A stretch of 64,000 nucleotides of DNA, from NCBI GenBank assembly GCA_028274465.1, contig CM051458.1, positions 79,876,085-79,940,084 on the forward strand. Direction: 5' to 3'. This DNA comes from Plantago ovata. Lineage: Eukaryota; Streptophyta; Magnoliopsida; Lamiales; Plantaginaceae. The notes beneath the pieces are model-generated. The model saw only the letters and a program-made list of their open reading frames with translations. It was not told where the DNA came from and searched no databases. The number at the start of each line of letters is the position of its first letter. Position 1 is the first letter of the stretch. Below are positions 11,148-21,306 of the stretch, piece after piece. A program made the position numbers and the translations under genes.

Positions 11148-12421
11148 TGATGACAGTGTTTTTTACATTATCATTCGAGTCTTTTTTCACCAATTTAGCT
11201 ATCCTCTTGCATGCATTTTAGTGCATTTTGTTAGAATAGTGTCATGTTTCCATTTCTTTTGTTCTTTTCAGGTTTTAGGTGGAAATCGCGTTTTTGGATG
11301 TAATTCATGGCGAAACAATGACGTTTTGGTGCAACGAGATCACCCGTGGTGTGTCAAGGAGTACCGAGACGAGTTTCAAGGCCAAGAGATCAAGTTTCGG
11401 AGCTCAAAACCGTGCAAGGGGCCGAATTCGAAGATCCGAAGGAGGAATTACGCACGGGCCGCGTTCTGCCCGTGCGGGGCGCACCGCCGCGTGTGCGGCG
11501 GACCGCCCGGGAGCTTCCGACAGCTCTATATATATATCCCAAAATCTGCGAATTTTCATATCTTTCATCATATTTTTCCAGACATAAACCCTAGAGCTTG
11601 TTCTGGGGATATTTTCTCTTAGAATCTTTGTAACTTAGAGAATTTGGAGCTAGAGGAGAGATTTGGACACCGTTTTATCTCACCTTGCTAGATCTTTGTG
11701 AGTTTTAGCCATTCACCGGAGATTGACAACCTTTGGTGGTAACCTTGTATCTCACATTCTGCTATTTATCTTTCAATTAAACATGTTTTCTTTCATTATT
11801 GCTTCAATTATGATTGTTGATTGTGTTATTGATATGAGTAGCTAAGCATCTAGTTGGTGATAGTATGTGAATTCGTAGCTAGGGTTCGTATTATGCATGA
11901 TTGAGTTTCTGAGTCTTTTACTTGTTTAATTATCTTAATTCGATTCTTTGATCCGACTAAGCCATATATCTTCGTAGAAAGGTGTTAGAAACACTAGGAC
12001 AATTCAAGATCATCGATTCAATTGTATATAATTTGCAAGTACTGCTTGAACTAAGACTGACAACCTTGGCCAAGTATTAGTATAGATATGAAGCTTTCAA
12101 AATACACGTCTACAAATATGTCTTTGGTGTTTGTAAATCGAATTACTTTTAAGGCAGTACGAGTTGCACTTTCATGCATAATTAGAACTTGATGTTTAGA
12201 ACGAGCATACTATCACCAGCTCTCTCCATATATTGTTAAGTTAGAGATAAATTTGTTTTCTGAAATTATATATAGTTAATTAGTTAAATCTAGTTTAGTC
12301 CCTAGAGATCGACAGTCGAGGTCATCTTACCTCTGCACTACGTGTTTTGTGTAGTTGTGAGTTGCCATTTGGCTTAAAACAAATTTATTTGATTGTTCGA
12401 TTCTGACAATCTCGTTCATCA
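11148..12421 (+). repeat. 3' LTR of Athila-like element
   Basis: 1274 bp, TG…CA, the partner of 5928-7205. It is preceded by a purine-rich tract typical of this family (GGACAAGCAAAGGTTCGG and following bases). Confidence 0.93.
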
Positions 12422-12426
12422 CAAGT

Positions 12427-15400
12427 ATACTCTATGGCTCTATATTCGGCTTCTGCACTTGATTTACTAACAACCTGTTGTTTCTTTGATTTCCAGCTTA
12501 TTAGTGAACCTCCATATAGTATACAGTAACCTGTAGTAGATCTTCTACTGAAAACACAGCCTCCATGATCTGAATCAGAGTAAGCAATGAGTTTTTCACT
12601 CGGCTCAGTATTAAAGAACAATCCATTTCCTATATTGTTCTTAAGATATCTAACTATTCTCAACAGCCCCTCCATGTGTCTAACAGTTGGTCTTTCCATG
12701 AATTGACTCATTATTCCAACTGCATAAGATATACCAAGCCTTGTGATAGTTAGATAGATCAATTTGCCTAACAGTCTTCTATATCTCAATGGTTCTCTCA
12801 TTAATTCTTTTACTGAATCCTTTCCATCCTCAAGTATTTTCATCTTATGATTTTGCTCTATTGGACTAACTGCAGGTCTGCAACCAAGCAAGCCAGTTTC
12901 TTGCAAAATCTCAGAGGCATATTTTCTTTGTGATAAATGAATTCCTTTACTGCTTCTTGCAACTTCAAGTCCTAGAAAATACTTTAGCTTCCCTAAATCT
13001 CTAGCTTTGAATTCTTGTTTAATCTGAAGCTTTACCTTTGTTATTTCATTGTAATCATCTCATGCAATGATTATATCATCAACATAGACCAATATAACTA
13101 TGATACTAGATGCATTGTTTCTAGTAAACAGTGTGTACTCATTCTTGGATTGTATATGCTTTTAAGATACTCTGACAGTCTTACATTCCATTGTCCAGAG
13201 GCTTGTTTAAGCCCATACAATGACTTCTGTAACTTACACACTAATCTCTGGCCATGTTTCTCTCTCTGAATTGAGAGACCAGGAGGAACATATATGTATA
13301 TTTCTTCCTCTAAGTTTCCATTTAGGAAAGCATTGTGTATATCCAATTGATTTAGGTACCAATTTCTTTTTGTTGCAACAGCTAAAAGAACTTTAATAGT
13401 AGTTAATTTGGCCACTGGACTAAAAGTTTATGTATAATCTAGACCATATTTTTGGGTATAACCCTTGGCTACTAATCTAGCTTTATACTTGTCTATCTTT
13501 CCTTCAGAGTTCAGTTTGGTTTTAAATACAAACCTACATCCAATTGGCTTAACTCCTTCTAGTAGCTTCACTATGGTCCACGTTTTATTTTCTTCTAGGG
13601 CTCTCAATTCCTCTTGAATGGCCTTTCTCCAGTGTTCATATAGAATTGCTTCATCATAAGAGGATGGTTCACTTATGAGAGATAACTGTACCGTATAGGC
13701 TTTGTGTTTCTCGGATAGCCTCTCATATCCCAAGTATCTATTTAATGGATATATTGTACTTTCTTTAGATGCAGTATTTGATCTAGGCAATACATAGTGA
13801 TGGAATCCTTTAAGATTCTTTGATGTTTGTATTTCCCTAGTTGATCTTCTCAACTGTCTCTCTTGTATTGGGCTCTGAACAAGTTCTTGTTCACTCCCTC
13901 TTAATTCCTCATTATCTAGATCATCATCTAGATTATTATTTATTTATTCTGCATCTTCATCATTAAATGTTTCTTGTCTATCTGGTGAATCTTGAGGCAT
14001 GTCATTATCTAATTGATCATGCACATTTTGATTAATCTCATTATTGCAACGGTTCTATTGTCTTCAATTAGATCAGCTACACTTTTTCTTTTAATTTCTT
14101 CTTCATCAAATATCTCTGTACAATTGAAGTTAATTCCCTTATTTTCTCTATCTTTTTGTTCAAATGGAAAGATATGTTCTACAAAATAAACATCTTTAGA
14201 GTGAAAGATCCGACTAGTGTTTAAATCATAACGTTTATATCCCTTTATTCCACTTGAATATCCAATAAACACTGATCTTCTTGCTCTAGAATCAAACTTT
14301 ATTCTTGAAACTGGCAAGCTTGAGGCATAGCACAAGCATCCAAATACTTTCAAGTTGCTATATTCAGGCTTCTTGTTATACAACTTTTCATAGGGACTTT
14401 TGTTCCCTAGTAAAGGACTTGGTATCCTATTTATTACATACACAGCTGTAAGAGCTGCTTCACCCCAAAATTTCTTTGGCACTTTTGATTGAAATAGCAT
14501 AGCTCTGGCAACATTAATGATATGTTGGTGCTTTCTTTCCACTACTGCATTTTGATGTGGTGTGTAGGGACAACTCTTTTGTTGTCTTATTCCTTTTTCA
14601 GCACAGAAACTAGTCAGATTGAACTCAGGTCCATTATCAGACCTTATTGTTTTCACTGTCACTCCAAATTGGTTTTCTATTAAAGTGACAAATGATTTTA
14701 ATGCTTCAGTTGTGTCAGACTTCAGTTTCAGCAGTTGTATCCATGTTACTCTAGTGTGATCATCAACTATTGTTAAGAAATAGCTTTGATTGCTCATTGT
14801 TTTAACAGAGAATGGCCCCCAAATATCACGGTGGATTAATTCAAAAGCAAAGCTGGTCATTGAATTACTGGGAGTAAAACTTCTCCTTTTTTGTTTTGCC
14901 TCATGACAAATATTACAATGATCCATCATACTGTTCTTAATCTCAGGGAATTCTCTAGATAATAAAGCTAATCTTTCAGATGACAAATGTCCTAATCTGT
15001 AATGCCATAAATGGCTAGTTACATGAGAGACATCATCATTTAAACTACTGGCTAATGCCTTCTTCTGATCAACACTAAAACTAATGCTAATGGCTAATGC
15101 CTTCTTCACACTACTTGACTTCTGAAACTGAAATTGATATAAGCCTTTGCACAACTTAACTTGTCCAATCTTCCTCAGTGAACTTACCCATGGAACACTC
15201 TCCTGTGTCATCACACAATTATCTTTAGTTAAAATAATTGTTAGATTATTGTCAAGCACCAGTTTACTCGCAGATATCAAGTTTAACTTGAAGCCAGGCA
15301 CACATAAAGCATTCTTGAGTGTCAAACCAGTTTCTATTGTAATATCTGCTATATGAGATGCAGTGGAAGTTAAATTATTAGGCAACTGAACCATGCTGCT

Positions 15401-15460
15401 TATTGATCTAACATTAGATGTAAAATATTTCTCTGAGCATATGAAGTGATGAGATGCACC
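12427..15460 (-). pseudogene. copia A pol (PR-INT-RT-RNase H), broken
   Basis: On the minus strand this reads a protease end and then GAG-pre-integrase (HYRLGH … CNICHEAK, an HHCC zinc site). The integrase core has its catalytic residues in HRDIWG, RSDNGPEF and VVERKH. The reverse transcriptase shows DIHNAFLNG and YGLKQA. RNase H shows YSDSDHGG and SSAEAEYRA. The last part of RNase H lies on the far side of the nested element, at 5564-5922 (DNQST, HVEIDCHY, VFTTP). The reading frame has several breaks. Confidence 0.85.
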
Positions 15461-15568
15461 AGAATCTAATAACCATGGTTTTGTATTAAAGTTGCTTAAT
15501 ATACCTGAAACAAAGTTGCTGACAGGTGTTGCATTGTTGCCTTTACCACTGGAAGACTCTGGATTTTC

Positions 15569-16615
15569 TTACTTCTCTGCATCTGCTAGGAGCCTCTGCA
15601 ACTTGTCAACTTGTTCAGCAGTGAAGGTGACACTCTTCTCATTGTTGTTCTCAACATACACATTTCCAGCCTGGTGGTAAAAACCTCTTCCTCCTCTAGA
15701 ACCTCTTCCTCTAGCTCTTCCATTGTAGCCTCCTCTAGGACCAGAAAAACCTCTTTGGTATGATGACTCAGGGTAGCCAACCAGCTTGAAACAATTCTCA
15801 GGATTCTGGTTGTTCATTCTGCAAGTTGGGCACCACATGTCTTTCTTGTCCTTCCTTTTCATGCCCACATTCATTACAACTGGTTCTTGCGCAGCAGGTA
15901 AAGAGCTAGACCTCATCAACCTTTGTGCTTCTTCTTGTGCAATGAAACAATAAGTTTCATTCAAGGATGGCAGTGGCTTGGTCATGATGATTTTCCCTAT
16001 GATGCTTTCATAGCCATCTGTCAGTCCCATCAAAAACTTAAAGATTTTCTTGTGGTCTTGCATAACCTGCAGCTTTTTAGTGAACTCACATTTGCATTCC
16101 TTACAGGTACAGCTTGGAACAGACTGATAGTCCTTAAGCTCATCCCACAAACCAGTTAACTTGTTGAAATAGTCAGCAACATTGCTTGAGCCTTGCACCA
16201 GTGAACAAATCTTTTGCTCAAGCTTGAAAATTCTTAACTGGTTTGGCTGAGCATACACTGTTTTCAAAGTTTCCCAAGCATCTGCTGCGTTTTCCGCATA
16301 CAGGATAGTCGTTTTTATATCATCTGAGACTGAATGTATCATCCAGCTCAAGATAAGAGTATTGCACTTAATCCAGGACTTTCTATCATCATGTCCTTCT
16401 TCTGGACATTTGAGAGAACCTTCAATGAAAGGCAACTTGTTTCTTATGGTGAAAACCATCTTAAAAGCTATGTGCCAGGTATGGTAGTTGTTACCATCAA
16501 GCAGCGGATGAATGGCACCGGAGGTAGCATGGTCGGAATGATGGAGAAAATAGTGACTCATAGGATCTTCATAGTTGTGAGTAGGTGGAGGGTTGGCACC
16601 GTCGTCGTTTGCCAT
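15569..16615 (-). CDS. copia A gag polyprotein
   Basis: A 348-residue open frame starting at ATG 16615. It has the N-terminal copia gag pattern of a short Asp/His-rich head and then LLDGNNYHTWHIAF, followed by a helical capsid-like region. A CxxC…NCFKLVGYP zinc-binding motif lies near residue 265, and the C-terminus is Gly/Arg-rich (RGRGSRGGRG). In copia elements this protein forms the cytoplasmic particle. It is fossil mobile DNA, not a host gene. Confidence 0.85.
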   Translation of the reverse strand: MANDDGANPPPTHNYEDPMSHYFLHHSDHATSGAIHPLLDGNNYHTWHIAFKMVFTIRNKLPFIEGSLKCPEEGHDDRKSWIKCNTLILSWMIHSVSDDIKTTILYAENAADAWETLKTVYAQPNQLRIFKLEQKICSLVQGSSNVADYFNKLTGLWDELKDYQSVPSCTCKECKCEFTKKLQVMQDHKKIFKFLMGLTDGYESIIGKIIMTKPLPSLNETYCFIAQEEAQRLMRSSSLPAAQEPVVMNVGMKRKDKKDMWCPTCRMNNQNPENCFKLVGYPESSYQRGFSGPRGGYNGRARGRGSRGGRGFYHQAGNVYVENNNEKSVTFTAEQVDKLQRLLADAEK

Positions 16616-16685
16616 GGAAACTGATTAGAAAGGAAAAGTGTTTAAGAAAAGAAGTGAAAGGAACAGACCTAGGCTCTATATACAA

Positions 16686-17168
16686 TGTTAAAAACTAAGG
16701 AAACATGAGGAGAAACTTGGATTGATTTTCTTTGCTTGAATGGTGGCGGCTTACAGGAAGGAAACAAAGCAACTACTCGTTCTCTTATATAGCCTATGAT
16801 TGTTGCCCTAGCTAGCTGTAATCGAAAATACAAAGTGTGTGAACCTTAATCGTACTATCTATTACATTCTTCATCATTCCATTGGCTCTATTACATCACC
16901 GGATGAGACGAATTGGTGAAGATAAGATTGGTGAGCTGTAAACCCTAATTGTACCAATTTGGTACATTTCTTGATCCGGTGTGGTTGATACCGGTTGTTC
17001 CATCATTTTGAAACTTCCCGCCTTTGCTTCTTGGACGCAATCTGACGAACTGCGTTTGATGTGGACGGATTAGCACGTCTTTGAATCGGCTCACCATAAT
17101 TCTGTTTCCTCTTCTTCTCTGCTAGCTTTAGGCCGGTTCCTTCCTGTTGTTCTTCATGATTTCTAACA
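16686..17168 (-). repeat. 5' LTR of copia element A
   Basis: 483 bp, the partner of 5122-5604. A TATA-like TATATAG lies around 16790. The gag start at 16615 is about 70 bases inside. A worn tRNA-Met-type primer site may lie just inside, at about 16672-16685. Confidence 0.92.
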
Positions 17169-18777
17169 TTATGCTCAATAAAACTTGTGATACTAAGGTT
17201 AGACTTTTTTTTTTTCCATATCATGAGCTCGGTTCAAACTTAGCTCGATAAAGCTCATGCTACTATGTTTCTTTTTTTTTTTTACTGGGCTTGCTTGAAC
17301 TCAAGCTCTATCGAGACAAACCAGCCGAACTCCACTACATAAAATACATACGGTTCGAGCTCGAGTAGTCGAGCCTAAATATTTATTTATTTCTTAAACT
17401 CGCTTGAAGTGTTATTCAAAGTCAATGATCAAAGCTTGAATTTAGTTTTTGCCTTTGTGGAGTAGTGTATAAATTTTGTTGTGGTAGAAAAGTAGTATAC
17501 GGTGGTTGTGTAAAGTTAAAGATAAGAATCCGATTTTGCAAATGGATCATGATAAATATATAGTCCATCACGGAATTAATCCGCCTTCTGTTCCACATAT
17601 AATTTTTATGCCGCAGATTACGTAGTATGATTGAAAACCAGCACCTAAGGCCTATTTCAGGCAATAGTTAATTAGCAATTTAGAAAAAAAAACTGTCCTT
17701 TCCATGCCAAATTTTTTTTAGCAATTTAGCATTCAACCATATATAAAGCTCTTTCTTTTAAAGCGTCTTTTTTATTTTAAATTAAATTGATTTGTTTAGT
17801 ACAAAATTAACTATTGACTCACTGTACGTGATAATGATTTGTGCCTGGGCCGTTGATTAAATAATGTACGAAAGTTTTAACTGGACCAAATTGTTATACA
17901 CTTCCAGTAAAGGATAGATCGGATTCATTGAATTTTTTGCCGTTTAAGAAAAAAAAAATTGGAATTTTTTTTAGATATAAACACTGACAAAACGTGTTGG
18001 AAACATGAATTCACCACTCACGATTTCTTATTTTAATTTTTAAAATATTTTTCTGCAATGAAAGACATTCCCCTCTTAAAATTTATTAAAATAAAAAAAT
18101 ATGTATACTAATGATCGAGAGAGGTGACAATTCCCGAAGGTATCCCTCCTTTGATTCTCCACTGACAATCCTATTCTGATATTCTGATCCAGTTGAGTTA
18201 TGCTTGCCATCGCTGCAAAACAAAGAAATTAAAGGAAGAAAAATTAAAGAAACCCAAGCAATTAATTAATTTCTTCTCAATCGGTGAATTAAATAAAATA
18301 GTTATGGCGAGTATGCACGACAATTAGATTATGGTTTTGACTCGATCTTGTTGTAGTAGCTGTGTTGTTACATCGACGCGTGAGTTGAAACCCAGCAATT
18401 AATTTCAATTTAAGTACGACTATTTATAGCACGCAAGCTATACATTCTAAGTAGTAATGTCGACAAAAGAAGAAAGAAAATCAATAGCTAGGTGTACTGC
18501 GTGAAAGCAACAACTTAGCAGAAGCAGATCATAAGAAGTTCAATGTGATTTGTTCTACTTAATTCTTAAATCTTAATTAAGAAAAAACTTTAAAAAGTAA
18601 AAGAGTTATGAAAATAGAAATCACCATTGAGGCCGGTGGTGGGTGAGCGGGTAGGGATCAAATTAGGTTCTACACTTTAAATGATAACTGCATTAATGTT
18701 GGATAAGTTTCAAACTTTTGGTAAATCTTCTTCTTAGGAGATATAGGAGACATGCGTTTTTTTTTCCGAATAAATTG
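17169..18777. other. Gene-free AT-rich spacer
   Basis: No coding signal was found on either strand. There are poly-T runs near 17208 and 17270, and motifs rich in GAGCTCG/CTCGAG around 17220-17370 that look like an old repeat of unknown family. Nothing else is supported. Confidence 0.5.
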
Positions 18778-19060
18778 AATGGAATCGAACAAAACTAAAC
18801 AGAACTGAACGAATCTAAACAAAACTTAATTGAATAGAGCTGAATCAATCTCAACTTAACTAAAGAAATTATTTTGTAATAGTAAATGTAACTTAATGAA
18901 TATGAATTAAATGGAATTGAACTGAACATAACAGAACTGGACAAAATAAACCGAACCATGAACATATCTGAACATAATTGAATAAATTTGCACTGAACTG
19001 GACTGAATGAACTTGAACTGAACTGAACCAAGCTGATTGAATCAGATCGGAACTGAATTG
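18778..19060. repeat. Degenerate GAACT/GAATT-type short tandem repeat
   Basis: Many imperfect copies of a five- or ten-base unit (GAACTGAACT, GAATTGAAC and variants) run for about 280 bases. Its core is at 18900-19050, with an AT-rich interruption near 18860-18890. It looks like an old expanded microsatellite. Confidence 0.65.
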
Positions 19061-19723
19061 AAATTAATGAGTTTTAGAATGAAGAGAACAAAGCCTTAGT
19101 ACTCCCACGGTCCCACCTCTCGGTTATGCATAAACTTTTACGCAAATTTTCAATAACTTATTTGAAATATTAACTCAAATATATGAAAAACTTGAATTTA
19201 CTTAAAATAATGAATTGAAGTAAACTAAATTTAATAAAATTCAACCAACTTAAATTTAAATATTTTCTTTCGAATGAAAACAACAAACAACAAAGATGTG
19301 TGTGGTGGTGTTTGAGTGATTATGTGTTGTGTCCAATTCTTAATAATCTTGTTGATGGAGGGTTATTTTGAGGTGTGGATCACACGGTCGCTTTGTGGTT
19401 GTACCCTATCCTCTATATGCTTTTATATTGATGGGGGACTTGGGTAGCACATGCGTAATTATTCAATACCCCTCACGATCTTTTATTTTTGTTTTCCGTT
19501 TTGAGTCCATAAGTCCTTGTGGGGTGTCCACAACGTAATTTCTACTTTTGGGAGTCCTCTTAGATCTCGGATTACACAACCCTATCTATATATGCGGAAG
19601 TGCCCGATTCTTGTTGATTTTTTCGAAAGTAGTGGTGTTGGGTTGCACTTTGCTTTGCTAGCTTATGGCTCGGCTTTGATATTTAATGATTAGAGGATTT
19701 ATGATAGTTACTAGGATTAAGAA

Positions 19724-19813
19724 ATGTTTTCTTTTTTAAAGGCTAAATTAAATTTATTAATCAAAATGAGCATAAGAAATGCTCGGGAAAAGTTACATAA
19801 ACCAAAAGCTTTG
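19724..19813 (-). mobile_element. Retroposon 3'-end fragment (copy 1)
   Basis: It contains GAGCATAAGAAATGCTCGG, closely matched by GAGCACAAGAAATGCTCGT in the next fragment (19829-20035). Such sequence next to a poly-T head is typical of plant LINE 3' ends in minus orientation. The family is not proven. Confidence 0.4.
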
Positions 19814-19828
19814 CTTTTAACCAACACC

Positions 19829-20035
19829 TTTTTTTTTTTTTTTTTTTTTTTTTTTGAAACGGCCAAAGTTTATACATATAATAAAAGGAGCACAAGAAAT
19901 GCTCGTAATAGAGTACAAAAGGAGGGACCGAAACGTGTTACAATCTAATACAAATCCGGCACCTTTGCAAGCATCCAATACCCAACCCAAAAGCACCAAA
20001 GCCTTGGAAAAAACCGTCACCTTAACCAACAACTG
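19829..20035 (-). mobile_element. Retroposon 3'-end fragment with poly(T) head (copy 2)
   Basis: A T run of more than 25 bases (19829-19855) reads as a poly(A) tail on the minus strand. About 180 bases follow, starting GAAACGGCCAAAG and related to copy 1. It is a 5'-truncated LINE-type insertion. The sequence from about 22370 to 22640 is similar in style and could be the rest of the same element, split by later insertions, but this is only a guess. Confidence 0.45.
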
Positions 20036-20090
20036 TTAGTGTTATATATACACTCATCCAACTATGTTGGAAATTATGTTAGACAACTTT

Positions 20091-20302
20091 TTTAATGCCC
20101 CGCATCCCACATCGTTTAAGAGTGAGTGGAATAAATGGTATATATGTTAGACCACCACTCTCACATGGTATGAGGCCTTTTGGGTGATTCCAAAAGCAAA
20201 TCCGTGCGGGCTCAGGCCCAAAGCGGACAATATCGTACTGTGGGGACGTGTGTGGATCCGTCCAGGAGTAACCACGCCGGTCGGATTGGTCGGGTCGTTA
20301 CA
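20091..20302 (+). repeat. TRIM LTR copy a
   Basis: About 211 bp, from AATGCCCCGCATCCCACATC to GGGTCGTTACA. It is followed by TGGTATCAGAG at 20305-20315, a tRNA-Met primer site. Confidence 0.75.
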
Positions 20303-20428
20303 AATGGTATCAGAGTCTAGATCAACCCAAAGCCCGCATCGGGTGGACCAAAGGTTATTGTCAGTTTGTCACCCCCACCACTAAAGGCGCTCAAAGATGA
20401 GGATGTCGAGGCTTTAAGGGGGGTAGTT

Positions 20429-20641
20429 CTTAATGCCCCGCATCCCACATCGCTTAAGAGTGAGTGGAATAAAAGGGTATATATGTTAGACCACCACTCT
20501 CACATGGTATGAGGCTTTTTGGGTGATTCCAAAAGCAAATCCGTGCGGGCTCAGGCCCAAAGCGGACAATATCATACTGCGGGGACGTGTGTGGGTCCGT
20601 CCAGGAGTAACCACGCCGACCGGATTGGTCGGGTCGTTACA
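20429..20641 (+). repeat. TRIM LTR copy b
   Basis: Nearly identical to copy a over about 212 bp and preceded by a purine tract (TTTAAGGGGGG). Copies a and b with the 126-base segment between them make one complete TRIM. Confidence 0.75.
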
Positions 20642-20832
20642 TCGCTTAAGAGTGAGTGGAATAAAGGGTATATATGTTAGATCACCACTCTCACATGGTA
20701 TGAGGCCTTTTGGGTGATTCCAAAAGAAAATCCGTGCGGGCTCAGGCCCAAAGCGGACAATGTCATACTGTGGGGACGTGTGTGGGTCCGTCTAGGATTA
20801 ACCACGCCGGCCGGATTGGTCGGGTCATTACA
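20641..20832 (+). repeat. TRIM LTR copy c, 5'-truncated
   Basis: Abuts copy b directly and lacks the first 20 or so bases of the LTR. It is followed by a perfect TGGTATCAGAGC primer site at 20835-20846 and a 150-base internal region ending in AAGAGGGG. Confidence 0.75.
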
Positions 20833-20998
20833 AGTGGTATCAGAGCGGGACTATCCGGAACTGCAGGAGCTAAGTGCCATACGGGGCAAAGTGCTACACT
20901 GTATGGGCGGTGGGAGCCACCTCTTGACCCCGTAGGGGCCACCATCTTGCACGGATGGTTGGTCTCGGGCCTCGTTGCGCAATTTAAGAGGGGTTGAT

Positions 20999-21301
20999 TG
21001 TAACGCCCCAGATTTTAGAGGCTTAAAAGGATTGAGAACGCTACTCATACCACAAGGTGCACATTTCTTTTCAGGAATCCACCTAGAAGAACTTCAGAGT
21101 TAAGCGTGCTTGCTCTGGAGCAATTCTAGGATGGGTGACCCACCAGGAAGTTCCTGGTGCGCGCACGAGTGAAGACAAAGTGTGCGGATTAGAACCCGTG
21201 TTGGTATGTGGGACCAGCATATCACCCCGAAGAACGCCCATGATTAACCTTGCCGGTCCGTGGGGCTGGGTCTCGGCCCGTTAGTGGGTCGGGTTGTTAC
21301 A
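20999..21301 (+). repeat. Cassandra-type LTR with 5S rRNA-like promoter
   Basis: 303 bp, from TGTAACGCCCC to GGGTTGTTACA. Positions 21098-21112 match plant 5S rRNA exactly (AGTTAAGCGTGCTTG, A-box region). Positions 21126-21140 match the C-box region exactly (CTAGGATGGGTGACC). Their 28-base spacing is that of real 5S RNA. Cassandra TRIMs are known to carry 5S sequence in their LTRs and to use RNA polymerase III signals. The rest of the 5S molecule is poorly conserved, so this is not a 5S gene. Confidence 0.85.
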
Positions 21302-21306
21302 ACTTT

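Larger units (their letters stand above)
5928..12421 (+). mobile_element. Athila-like Ty3 element, gag-protease only, nested in copia A
   Basis: LTRs lie at 5928-7205 and 11148-12421. The target duplication CAAGT is at 5923-5927 and 12422-12426, inside copia A RNase H. The internal region holds a tRNA-Asp primer site, a gag-protease region (7531-9224) and about 1.9 kb of non-coding sequence. No reverse transcriptase, RNase H or integrase is visible in any frame, so it would have depended on another element. The LTRs differ at about 22 of 1274 positions (about 1.7%), roughly 0.7 million years at 1.3e-8. This is younger than its host copia, as nesting requires. Confidence 0.92.
5122..17168 (-). 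mobile_element. Ty1/copia retrotransposon (element A), nested host
   Basis: A complete-length copia element on the minus strand, interrupted by the Athila-like insertion at 5928-12421. It has two 483-bp LTRs and a 5-bp target duplication TTATG at 5117-5121 and 17169-17173. Without the insertion it is about 5.5 kb. The parts in order are 5' LTR, gag, protease/GAG-pre-integrase, integrase, reverse transcriptase, RNase H and 3' LTR. The LTRs differ at about 22 of 483 positions by eye (4.6%). At the often-used grass rate of 1.3e-8 per site per year this is roughly 1.8 million years. The pol region has several breaks. Confidence 0.93.
20091..21301 (+). mobile_element. Composite TRIM / Cassandra-type element
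   Basis: A non-coding LTR structure flanked by ACTTT at 20086-20090 and 21302-21306. In order it holds TRIM LTR copy a (20091-20302), a short internal segment with a tRNA-Met primer site, LTR copy b (about 20429-20641), LTR copy c lacking its first 20 or so bases (20641-20832), a second internal segment with a perfect primer site, and a different terminal repeat carrying a 5S rRNA-like region (20999-21301). The outer duplication suggests the composite behaves as one insertion. No ORF of the element is expected. Confidence 0.75.

Noticed and set aside
20305-20315. tRNA-Met gene fragment
   Set aside because: TGGTATCAGAG is a primer binding site after an LTR, not part of a tRNA gene.
21061-21165. 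5S rRNA gene
   Set aside because: Only the promoter boxes match. The ends of the 5S molecule are missing and the sequence lies inside a Cassandra-type LTR.
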